From: Dipteris shenzhenensis
Lineage: Eukaryota > Polypodiophyta > Polypodiopsida > Gleicheniales
Assembly (NCBI GenBank): GCA_047967505.1
Contig: CM106538.1
Strand: one strand, 5' to 3'
DNA: 64,000 nucleotides
Shown: piece after piece, positions 59,615 through 62,719 of the stretch
Layout of the letters: each line of letters begins with the position of its first letter
Position numbering within the stretch: the first letter of the stretch is position 1
Notes under the pieces: model-generated
Database searches by the model: none
What the model saw: only the letters and a program-made list of their open reading frames with translations
What the model was told of the DNA's origin: nothing
Program-made: the position numbers and the translations under genes

Positions 59615-62071
59615 CACTAAATAAAGCCATTCTAAGGTTCCTGACTATAAAAGAAGAACGCAATCAATCAACCAAAACAAAACGACATTTCATAGGGCAA
59701 TACCTACTCATAGGTTCGCATGACTTCAATCCGATTTCAAACATAATTGGAGGGGAGGAAAATCAAGGGAGCGTAAAAGCTCCTAGGCACTGCCTCATTT
59801 ATTGAAAGTGAGAATTCTATAGGAGACTTTTTATAAGAGAAAAGTAAGGAGAGTGCGGTGAGGAGAGGGCCAAGGGGCAGGGGGCATTTGGTCGGAGGGT
59901 GACTGGGGGGGGGGGAGAGAGAGAGAGATTAACGTCCATGGGAGGCCTCGCAGGCCTATGGGACAAAGTGCAAAGTACACCAAAAGAGAGAGATTTAAAA
60001 AATCATGACAACTAAGAGATAGCCTATGCAACTTTTAACTCCTGTTAAAGCACTCCTCCAGTCAGGATCTTACCTTTGATCTAGTGCTAAGAAAAGGGAG
60101 GTGAACTAGGCCCAAAGCTTCTAAGTGATTCAAACACGAAAGAAAAAGAGGTGTTACATAATGCAGTTTGATGTTCCCGGGTAACACACATTGCCGACAT
60201 ATGAAATGAGCAGTGATAGCTATTGCTAAGTCTCATCTTGCTGAGTGGAAAGTCCAGCATTTCATTCATCATGCATTTCAAGTATTTGTTTGATAGGCAT
60301 TTTGGATTTATATTGGACATCAAGAGGCAGTTTATAGATTTTTAAAGGAATCAAGGAACATTCCCAAAATCATCAAGCAAAACTAAAAGTGCAGTTTTAA
60401 ATCCACAGTAGTCATTCGCAAGGGTATCCAATTGAATCAGGGGATTTCGCCTGAAATTAGCTTGTACGCCATCCACATCAATTTCATCATTAGCCAAGTG
60501 TTGGGCGCAGGCACTCTCACACATGCACACGCCCGGGATAGCTTTGTACTTTACAGGGAAAGCCTTTCAGAACTGCAAAGATGAATGGCCAACTAGTAGC
60601 ACTTCAAGAAAAGGGTAATCAGAGAAATGCTAACTACATCAGACACTACAGTTCATCACTAGCGTACACTGAAAGTAGGCACTGCCGCGTAGCCACTCTC
60701 ACGCGTGCACATGCCAAGCATAGCTGTGTACAAATGTCTGAAACCTTTCAGAACTTCATAGATAATTGGCAGACTGCTGGCACTTGTAGAAAAGCGTGAT
60801 CAGAACAATGCTGACGACATCAGTCACTACCTCGGTAGGGTTCACTGGCCTACATTGAAGGTAGACTCTTGCACATGCACATATCCATCTTAGCATATAC
60901 AAATGTCATTGCAGTCAATATCTTTCGAAATCAAGAGATGAATAGCAGACTCCGTCATGGTGAAGGCTCGCAATTAAAATGAGAAATGAGAGTGTATTTC
61001 CTTCATCCAAGCTACTAATGTGAGGACATGAAGATCTTATTCTTGTAGTATTAAGTAAAATTTGAGCCAAGGGCTTCACAATGCTATGTTCTTTGAGGTA
61101 AAGAGGAAGCTTCAAATAGACGTGAAATACGTAAGAAGTTTTGGTCGCCTGTTACAGCAAAAGGTCTACTGACTTGTCATTTAGCAATTCGAAAGTCATT
61201 TTTTATTACGCCATTTGAAACTTCAATCTACTACGTTTAATCTGAAAGACCCACCATGAGAAATAAATGTGCGCAAAATGAAACCCAAGTTTCAACATAC
61301 CTTAGGAACCATGTCCACATTATAGTCTCTGCTTGCACCCAAATGTGAGGGGGGAGTGCCACTTCCTCTAAACTTCGACCACAACTACCGAAGAGAAACT
61401 AAAAGTTGTCAGAAACAACTATATTCAACATGGGCAAAAAGCTGATAATAACGATCGCAAATCCACTCCAAAAACATACCTGTGTCAAATTAAGAGATGC
61501 TGACTCTCCACCGTAGTAGTCATTTCTATCCATGTGTAGAACCTTTCATTTCATAATCAAATCATAAGGTAAGCGGCCCATTTATCTATAACGCGAATTT
61601 ACATCAGAGAATTTGGAAAATCAACTTGCCACGGAAAAAAAAGCAAAAAGTGGCATGAAGCTCCTCTATTTTCCGTTTAAAAAACGCATCCTTGAGAACT
61701 TCACAAACAGGCTGCAACGTGCTAGAATCGAGGAACAAGCGATCAGTAAAAGCGCTTTGTCGATAGATATCTACAATTAAGGGCATGCAGAGGGAGCCCT
61801 GACGATCGAACCCAAAGTAAGATTTTGGCCAACTAAAAGTGATTATTCTTGTCATCAAACGTGCTCACAAATGACTCCCAACCAGAAGATGACCGTTTGG
61901 TTGACACAACACGTTTTGATCGAAATTTTCAGTTTGTAACCGGACATGGTAAACTTATCTGTGCGTTGTTTAAGGCGCACTAACCTTGAGACCGTTAACA
62001 GAGAGAAGCCCACTGAGGATGCATTCTTTCAGACCCGTGCCGAGCACGATAACGTCGTACTCTTCATCCAT
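29183..62071 (-). CDS. GDI: Rab GDP dissociation inhibitor (GDI), 13-exon gene
   Basis: GDI binds prenylated, GDP-loaded Rab GTPases, extracts them from membranes and keeps them soluble in the cytosol for reuse in vesicle traffic. The protein opens [17 protein letters not shown] and ends [13 protein letters not shown]. Coding parts: 62071-61985, 61542-61480, 61385-61301, 59038-58931, 58765-58593, 52161-52050, 51897-51817, 51540-51478, 51395-51294, 30034-29910, 29769-29559, 29419-29345, 29233-29183, all with GT-AG introns. Length is 444 residues taking exon 3 as 28 codons. Tyr39, Glu233, Arg240 and Met250, known Rab-contact positions of mammalian GDI, fall at those numbers. Exon 3 holds one extra base. 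Intron 9 is 21.3 kb and carries nested retrotransposons. Confidence 0.95.
29345..29419 (-). CDS. GDI: GDI exon 12 (residues 404-428)
   Basis: It encodes [19 protein letters not shown] and the ITGK end, a strongly conserved C-terminal GDI segment. Acceptor CAG and donor GTAA flank 75 bp in phase 0. Confidence 0.93.
29559..29769 (-). CDS. GDI: GDI exon 11 (residues 333-403)
   Basis: It encodes [20 protein letters not shown], then [20 protein letters not shown], ending DNCFISR. The first base completes a Met codon split with exon 10. Acceptor TAG, donor GTGAG. Confidence 0.93.
29910..30034 (-). CDS. GDI: GDI exon 10 (residues 292-332 and split codon)
   Basis: It encodes [20 protein letters not shown] and [11 protein letters not shown], then two bases of a Met codon. 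The donor is GTACGA, a weaker match than the other donors. The long intron 9 ends at its CAG acceptor. Confidence 0.93.
30035..31606. other. Intron 9 of GDI, part next to exon 10
   Basis: Ordinary intronic sequence. A tandem pair of about 43 bp (around 30160-30240) shares CAAGACTTGAGAG and AGGAAGAG. The stretch 30550-30640 resembles 60345-60420 in intron 3 (shared phrases AGGAACATTCCCAAA and AGTGCAGTTT), suggesting an interspersed repeat family. No gene was seen. Confidence 0.5.
31607..32294 (+). repeat. 5' LTR of the outer element
   Basis: It matches 48124-48819 over most of its length with many substitutions. U3 contains the 14-bp palindrome CTGCCACGTGGCAG (31795-31808), a second CCACGTGGCAG near 31826, and CTGCCACGTCAGC near 31843, all with the ACGT core bound by plant bZIP factors. 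A TATA box (TTATAAAAG) lies near 31949. A degenerate ATTGGTAT follows the LTR where a PBS is expected. Confidence 0.75.
32519..33376 (+). pseudogene. Gag of the outer element, 5' part
   Basis: A Gln-rich stretch ([17 protein letters not shown]) is followed by a highly charged Glu/Arg/Lys helix (about 32670-32830). The capsid signature ends with [19 protein letters not shown] and [11 protein letters not shown] (33097-33190). A polyG run at 32886-32899 and several in-frame stops break it. Those stops (for example at 32612 and 32668) are TAG, TGA or TAA of the type made from Gln, Arg or Trp codons by one transition. It is cut by the chromovirus at 33382. Confidence 0.7.
33377..33381. other. Target-site duplication GAAGT, left copy
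   Basis: The same five bases recur at 47001-47005 beyond the far end of the chromovirus, fixing both ends of that insertion. Confidence 0.9.
33382..33794 (+). repeat. 5' LTR of the chromovirus, 413 bp
   Basis: It ends ATTTCTTACA. The first bases are TT where the 3' LTR has TG. A TATA-like CTATATAAG lies near 33640, followed by AGAGGCCC, where transcription likely starts. Direct phrases such as CACACCCTTCACAAGG recur in U3. The PBS follows after one base. Confidence 0.9.
33796..33807 (+). other. Primer binding site of the chromovirus
   Basis: TGGTATCAGAGC matches the 3' end complement of initiator tRNA-Met. It lies one base beyond the LTR. Confidence 0.9.
33808..35075 (+). other. Chromovirus leader with a 224-codon open frame
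   Basis: About 1.3 kb separate the PBS from the gag frame. A plus-strand frame at 34418-35092 is open for 224 codons and rich in Ser, Pro, Leu and Ala. It resembles no known family and overlaps the gag start by 17 bases in another frame. It may be a chance frame in a C-rich leader. The start of the leader (33990-34240) is rich in phrases like GGACACACC. Confidence 0.35.
35076..36850 (+). pseudogene. Chromovirus gag with proline-rich N-terminus and zinc knuckle
   Basis: From the ATG at 35076 one frame can be followed to 36671 through in-frame stops at 35304 (TGA), 35616 and 35667 (TGA), 35955 (TAA) and 36669 (TAG). The N-terminal half is Pro-rich ([15 protein letters not shown] near 35380). 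The capsid part has [20 protein letters not shown] (36202-36260) and [22 protein letters not shown] knuckle [13 protein letters not shown] lies near 36810-36850. Gag packages element RNA. Confidence 0.8.
37020..37570 (+). pseudogene. Chromovirus protease interrupted by a copia-like segment
   Basis: The active site is [20 protein letters not shown] (37036-37100), with the catalytic D-S-G intact. The fold resumes with [20 protein letters not shown] (37401-37460), the closing half of gypsy proteases. Between them (about 37146-37350) lies sequence resembling the copia region before the pre-integrase zinc finger. A stop at 37174 in the first frame and a change of frame make the protease non-functional. 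Confidence 0.75.
37146..37350 (+). other. Copia-like segment inside the gypsy protease
   Basis: The frame reads [20 protein letters not shown] and [18 protein letters not shown]. This matches the copia phrase V-P-x-I-K-x-N-L-L-S-V that precedes the GAG-pre-integrase domain; the nearby copia element has [13 protein letters not shown] at the same place. Gypsy proteases have nothing like it. Its left edge holds a direct repeat of GAATGGAGATGTT (about 37161 and 37186). Confidence 0.6.
37790..38527 (+). pseudogene. Chromovirus reverse transcriptase
   Basis: The RT copies element RNA into DNA. Visible motifs are [20 protein letters not shown] (37883), [26 protein letters not shown], and the catalytic YLDDILVF (near 38190). 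Ahead of the first motif, a stretch of about 50-60 bp is missing between a Gly-His-Ile-Gln sequence and RLCID, so the N-terminal palm is damaged. The frame closes at a TAG (38525-38527) where the family usually has an amino acid before W-x-P-E. Confidence 0.9.
38528..38990 (+). pseudogene. Chromovirus RNase H
   Basis: It continues the RT frame with [16 protein letters not shown], then [20 protein letters not shown], in which the first catalytic Asp region reads Asn-Thr-Ser. [21 protein letters not shown] and [11 protein letters not shown] follow, ending with VADALIRL. An in-frame TAA lies at 38669-38671. RNase H removes the RNA strand after copying. Confidence 0.85.
39170..39890 (+). pseudogene. 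Chromovirus integrase
   Basis: An H2C2 finger ([19 protein letters not shown] then CLSCQQMKA) is followed by the D-D-E core: [12 protein letters not shown] (first Asp), [13 protein letters not shown] (second Asp) and [16 protein letters not shown] (Glu). The frame ends at 39757 because TTCTAGAAGAAAT is repeated (39718 and 39752), which creates a stop. The downstream sequence continues in another frame with [20 protein letters not shown]. Confidence 0.9.
40050..40250 (+). pseudogene. Chromodomain at the integrase C-terminus
   Basis: The frame reads [20 protein letters not shown], then [20 protein letters not shown], before a stop at about 40250. The order (I-L-D-x-R, V-x-W, A-T-W-E/Q) matches chromodomains of plant chromoviruses, which can direct integration towards particular histone marks. 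The aromatic positions are partly altered (Leu-Val-Leu-Trp). Confidence 0.85.
40316..40329 (+). other. Polypurine tract of the chromovirus
   Basis: GGAGTGGGAGGGGA directly precedes the 3' LTR and would prime plus-strand DNA synthesis. Confidence 0.85.
40418..40422. other. Target-site duplication GACGG, left copy
   Basis: GACGG recurs at 46680-46684 directly after the copia 3' LTR. The intact site is visible in the chromovirus 5' LTR (CTTTCGACGGGACACTT), which contains it once. Confidence 0.95.
40423..40624 (+). repeat. 5' LTR of the copia element, 202 bp
   Basis: It begins TGTTGGGGTAAAGG and ends CTTTCCCTCACA. A 28-bp perfect palindrome centred on CTTAAG spans 40467-40494. A CT-rich stretch precedes the end. 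Confidence 0.95.
40627..40638 (+). other. Primer binding site of the copia element
   Basis: TGGTATCAGAGC, complementary to initiator tRNA-Met, two bases beyond the LTR. Confidence 0.93.
40639..42286 (+). other. Copia leader
   Basis: It is GC-rich up to about 41040, with GCAGC runs and four to five repeats around GTACCGGCTGTACGGAATCC, then ordinary sequence. The frames on either strand over the GC-rich part reflect the repeats and match no family. An internal promoter or packaging signal may lie here but none is recognisable. Confidence 0.5.
42287..43320 (+). pseudogene. Copia gag and protease start
   Basis: The frame from the ATG at 42287 encodes [19 protein letters not shown] and [20 protein letters not shown], the gag domain of plant copia elements. 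A CCHC knuckle [14 protein letters not shown] follows at about residue 235-249, then a Lys-rich linker. The protease begins [20 protein letters not shown] (43238-43297): the D-S-G triad is D-S-A and the motif is one residue short. The right frame is lost just after, near 43293. Confidence 0.9.
43290..43485 (+). pseudogene. Copia protease end in a second frame
   Basis: Between the gag frame and the main pol frame, a third frame carries [20 protein letters not shown] and [13 protein letters not shown]. It ends at a TGA (43446-43448). Continuity of motifs across the two frame changes shows small indels rather than loss of sequence. Confidence 0.8.
43486..45906 (+). pseudogene. Copia pre-integrase, integrase and RT (806 codons open)
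   Basis: Domains in order: zinc-binding [17 protein letters not shown]...[10 protein letters not shown] (residues about 40-85); integrase with HTDLCEMP (first Asp), [13 protein letters not shown] (second Asp) and [16 protein letters not shown] (Glu); a variable linker rich in Asn/Gln; then RT with [33 protein letters not shown], and the catalytic YVDDMLIAS. The frame ends at 45906 after an apparent one-base gain near 45877 (GGTAACC). This is the best preserved coding block of any element in the window. Confidence 0.92.
45887..46378 (+). pseudogene. Copia RNase H
   Basis: The frame carries [40 protein letters not shown] and [15 protein letters not shown], giving the catalytic Asp, Glu and Asp. 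It then has [11 protein letters not shown] and ends in a TGA 99 bp before the 3' LTR. It is intact within this frame but shifted relative to RT. Confidence 0.92.
46478..46679 (+). repeat. 3' LTR of the copia element, 202 bp
   Basis: No difference from the 5' LTR was found by eye, palindrome included (46522-46549). A purine-rich tract AGGTGGGAGGT (46467-46477) directly precedes it. Confidence 0.95.
47006..48123 (+). pseudogene. Outer element, internal region after the chromovirus
   Basis: The gag frame resumes with a damaged zinc knuckle (RCFHCHVPG, near 47130-47160). The remaining 0.9 kb carries no protease, RT, RNase H or integrase signature on either strand. It ends in the purine tract GAAGGGGA at 48116-48123. 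The absence of pol supports a non-autonomous element. Confidence 0.6.
48124..48819 (+). repeat. 3' LTR of the outer element
   Basis: It begins TGTCAAGGGCC. The three ACGT-core motifs of the 5' LTR are each CACATG, CATGTGG or CACATCAG here, as expected after CpG deamination. The TATA region reads TGTAAAAGCAGCCCCC. Confidence 0.75.
48820..49480. other. Intron 9 of GDI, beyond the outer element
   Basis: No coding motif, repeat pair or RNA gene was recognised in this stretch. Confidence 0.4.
49480..50274 (-). repeat. GC-rich LTR-like block
   Basis: On the minus strand it begins TGTCACAGAGGGCC at 50274. It has the same flavour as the LTRs at 53877 and 57181: TATAAAAGGG or TATAAATAG boxes followed by GGCC-rich phrases, and repeated CCGACCAG. 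No partner LTR, PBS or target duplication was found. It may be a solo or truncated LTR. The lower boundary is a guess. Confidence 0.4.
49868..49942. repeat. Perfect inverted repeat, 28-bp arms, 19-bp loop
   Basis: The arms are 49868-49895 and 49915-49942. They contain AGCCGACCCCCTGCCCTAG and its exact complement. The loop is 49896-49914. The arms are GC-rich and would form a very stable hairpin in RNA from either strand. Confidence 0.95.
50275..51140. other. Intron 9 of GDI, part next to exon 9
   Basis: No gene is seen. It includes a (TC)n microsatellite at 50719-50768 and an (AG)n run at 51094-51116. Confidence 0.5.
51150..51283. repeat. Tandem repeat of about 63 bp next to GDI exon 9
   Basis: Two nearly identical units share CATTCCAATGAAATACAGCC and TTGCCTTCCATGGCTTTCTT (about 51161-51220 and 51224-51283). 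A partial third copy lies upstream at 51139-51160. It ends 10 bp before the exon, just inside the intron 9 donor. Confidence 0.8.
51294..51395 (-). CDS. GDI: GDI exon 9 (residues 258-291)
   Basis: It encodes [20 protein letters not shown] and [13 protein letters not shown], 34 codons in phase 0. The donor GTATGATC opens the 21.3-kb intron 9. Confidence 0.94.
51478..51540 (-). CDS. GDI: GDI exon 8 (residues 237-257)
   Basis: It encodes [20 protein letters not shown] then Lys. Arg240 and Met250 of the Rab-binding platform lie here. Acceptor CAG, donor GTGATT. Confidence 0.94.
51817..51897 (-). CDS. GDI: GDI exon 7 (residues 210-236)
   Basis: It encodes [20 protein letters not shown] then GLGELPQ, one of the most conserved GDI blocks, with Glu233. 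Acceptor CAG, donor GTGAAG. Confidence 0.94.
52050..52161 (-). CDS. GDI: GDI exon 6 (residues 172-209)
   Basis: The first base completes an Ala codon split with exon 5. The rest encodes [20 protein letters not shown] and [12 protein letters not shown]. Acceptor CAG, donor GTACGT. Confidence 0.94.
52162..52996. other. Intron 5 of GDI, part next to exon 6
   Basis: There is no gene. A C run at 52549-52561 and a few imperfect repeats of GAAGGTGA with AAGAGCT (about 52755-52870) are the only features. The latter may belong to the neighbouring inverted LTR fragment. Confidence 0.4.
52997..53877 (-). repeat. 5' part of a split LTR (inverted)
   Basis: On the minus strand it begins TGTTGGAAAGGTCACCTCCCC, trimmed here to the first 20 bases as TGTTGGAAAGGTCACCTCCC, and matches the start of the solo LTR at 57181. 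Shared blocks include GTACCTGGAGGCATCAAAGT and the region around TATAAAGAGGCC. The right edge is fixed by TCCCT (53878-53882), complement of the AGGGA beside the other LTR part. The left edge is uncertain; homology fades near 53000. Confidence 0.75.
53878..53882. other. Target-site duplication AGGGA, inverted copy
   Basis: TCCCT on plus is AGGGA on minus. It joins the RNase H end to the LTR start. The partner is 55106-55110, where the LTR end joins the integrase region. Confidence 0.75.
53883..54930 (-). pseudogene. Decayed gypsy RT and RNase H (inverted part)
   Basis: On the minus strand from 54930: [18 protein letters not shown], then [20 protein letters not shown] (catalytic F-L-D-D near 54745), a long decayed stretch, RNase H with [20 protein letters not shown] (about 54340-54280), EGRLIAF, and the end [20 protein letters not shown] (about 54030-53975). 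Several stops and frame changes occur. The integrase of the same element follows in the opposite orientation at 55110. Confidence 0.75.
54938..55105 (+). repeat. 3' part of the split LTR
   Basis: It matches the last 165 bp of the solo LTR (58260-58425): CACATAAGTTAA..GAAGTTTGTGATTCC, TGTGTGAGCTCCTGGGC, then TTTCTAACA at the end. It abuts the RT start on its left, which is an inversion breakpoint, not an LTR edge. Confidence 0.85.
55106..56075 (+). pseudogene. Decayed gypsy integrase and chromodomain
   Basis: The sequence reads [13 protein letters not shown] and [18 protein letters not shown] (zinc-finger side). [19 protein letters not shown] (55380-55440) corresponds to the Gly-Gln-Thr-Glu-Arg catalytic end, here with Lys for Glu. 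[17 protein letters not shown] follows. A chromodomain-like end starts [14 protein letters not shown] (55939) and continues in the next frame with VKYYIK and [11 protein letters not shown]. It is the partner of the RT/RNase H at 53883-54930. Confidence 0.7.
56439..56503 (+). ncRNA. Possible tRNA-derived (SINE-like) pol III fragment
   Basis: TGGTGCAATGG at 56446-56456 fits the A-box consensus TRGYNNARNGG exactly, and GGGTTCATAT about 40 bp later is a weak B-box. The start resembles a glutamine tRNA, but no cloverleaf can be completed, so it is not a functional tRNA. Boundaries and family are unknown. Confidence 0.25.
56640..56990 (-). pseudogene. Copia protease-region fragment
   Basis: The minus strand reads [16 protein letters not shown] near 56925-56880, the W-x-L-D-S-G-A active site of Ty1/copia proteases with D-S-G intact. 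It is followed by broken frames with [10 protein letters not shown]-like text. No other domain was found nearby. It probably predates the solo LTR inserted beside it. Confidence 0.5.
57181..58425 (+). repeat. Solo LTR, 1245 bp, with target duplication TACAT
   Basis: It begins TGTTGGAAAGG, ends TTTCTAACA, and is flanked by TACAT at 57176-57180 and 58426-58430. A TATA box (CTATAAAAGG) lies near 57771, followed by GGCCCTGGGCCTC. There is no internal element sequence, so it is the product of LTR-LTR recombination. It belongs to the same family as the split LTR at 52997-53877 and 54938-55105. Confidence 0.9.
58593..58765 (-). CDS. GDI: GDI exon 5 (residues 115-171 and split codon)
   Basis: It encodes [40 protein letters not shown] and [14 protein letters not shown], then two bases of an Ala codon. 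Acceptor CAG, donor GTAAGA. Confidence 0.94.
58931..59038 (-). CDS. GDI: GDI exon 4 (residues 79-114)
   Basis: It encodes [20 protein letters not shown] then [16 protein letters not shown], 36 codons in phase 0. Acceptor TAG, donor GTAGGA. Confidence 0.94.
59558..59611. repeat. (G)n then (GA)n microsatellite
   Basis: About 24 G residues are followed by about 30 bp of GA. On the GDI transcript this reads as (TC)n then (C)n inside intron 3. Such runs are error-prone in sequencing and assembly. Confidence 0.9.
60495..60905. repeat. Three imperfect tandem units of about 180 bp in GDI intron 3
   Basis: Units starting near 60508, 60690 and 60864 share CACTCTCACRCRTGCACA, then TTTGTAC or TGTGTACAAATG, CCTTTCAGAACT, AGATRAATGGC and AATGCTRAC. 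The third unit is the most degraded and incomplete. Confidence 0.7.
61301..61385 (-). CDS. GDI: GDI exon 3 (residues 51-78), with one extra base
   Basis: The family expects 84 bp beginning Leu-Trp and continuing [20 protein letters not shown] then DMVPK. From the TAG acceptor (61387-61386) there are 85 bp. The surplus is one base in the CCC run (GGG in the transcript) at 61379-61381, which would give a stop after five codons. An alternative acceptor at 61401-61400 (CTTTTAG) lengthens the exon to 99 bp and keeps the frame open, replacing Leu-Trp by seven residues. A sequencing error, a real frameshift or use of the alternative site are all possible. Confidence 0.85.
61480..61542 (-). CDS. GDI: GDI exon 2 (residues 30-50)
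   Basis: It encodes [20 protein letters not shown] then Gln, 21 codons in phase 0. Tyr39 of the Rab-binding platform is here. Acceptor AAAG, donor GTATGT. Confidence 0.94.
61985..62071 (-). CDS. GDI: GDI exon 1 (residues 1-29)
   Basis: The ATG at 62071-62069 opens [20 protein letters not shown], then GLLSVNGLK. This nucleotide-binding-like Gly motif is shared by GDI and Rab escort proteins. The donor is GTTAGT. A second in-frame ATG does not occur nearby, so the start is clear. Confidence 0.95.
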
Positions 62072-62315
62072 GGCAGCTGCTTTTCAGATATTGCAAGTGG
62101 CAGTAAAGGGCAGCTCTAAAAGCTCGGATCGGGAGGGAGATGGCTGGAGATCTCGAGTGGGTAGTGGGCGATTGAGCAGATCGAGGGTCACAAGACGTAA
62201 ATCTGCTCGTTGGAATACCAAGTCTAAAGGAACGCCGGTTTAGGCGGTCGAGGAATCTGCAGACGGGCACGACAGTATATTACTCGATTAATGGACACAC
62301 TAATTACCCTCTTTA
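62072..62315 (-). promoter_or_regulatory. GDI 5' untranslated and proximal promoter region
   Basis: Upstream of the ATG the minus strand is C/T-rich (CCATCTCCCTCCCGATCC), as in many plant 5' leaders. No clear TATA box was found; TAATATACTG near 62280 is the closest. Transcription start is unknown. The MITE begins within 250 bp of the start codon. Confidence 0.45.
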
Positions 62316-62716
62316 GGGGCTTACCACATGGGAATAAATAGGATGGGAATGGGAAAAGGTGGTCCCAAGTGGTCCCATGCATATTTCTATCCTATTCCCA
62401 TCCCACCATGTGCTAACAAAAAAAGAACTAGGGATGAATTTAGGAGGAAGAGTACTCATGGCATCATTTCATGTGTTTAAGAGGTGGGGACCTTGTGGGG
62501 ACAAGGACACATGTCATCTTTCCATGTTTTTGAATCCCTAAAAAAGGGGAACCCATTCTGGTTGCGAGGGTCTAGAGGCCATGGTCCAGGATGGGGGAAA
62601 AAGTGGCTACTCCCATTCTAAATCCATCCTAGACCACTTGGTGTAGGATGGGAGTAATGATGACAAAAATATTCCCATCCTAAACCCATGCTAGCCCCAT
62701 CCATGTGCTAAGGCCC
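62316..62716. mobile_element. Tourist-like MITE, 401 bp, upstream of GDI
   Basis: The ends are GGGGCTTACCACATGG and CCATGTGCTAAGGCCC, which pair as inverted repeats at 14 of 16 positions. Both are flanked by TTA (62313-62315 and 62717-62719), the target duplication typical of PIF/Harbinger (Tourist) elements. The interior is rich in GGGATGGGA and CCCATCC phrases and has no coding capacity. It could influence GDI promoter activity; that is inference. Confidence 0.7.
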
Positions 62717-62719
62717 TTA

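Larger units (their letters stand above)
59039..61300. other. Intron 3 of GDI
   Basis: A 2.26-kb (or slightly longer) intron without coding sequence. It contains a G run at 59558-59581 joined to a (GA)n run up to about 59611, a second G/GA run at 59906-59929, and the tandem repeats listed separately. Confidence 0.7.
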
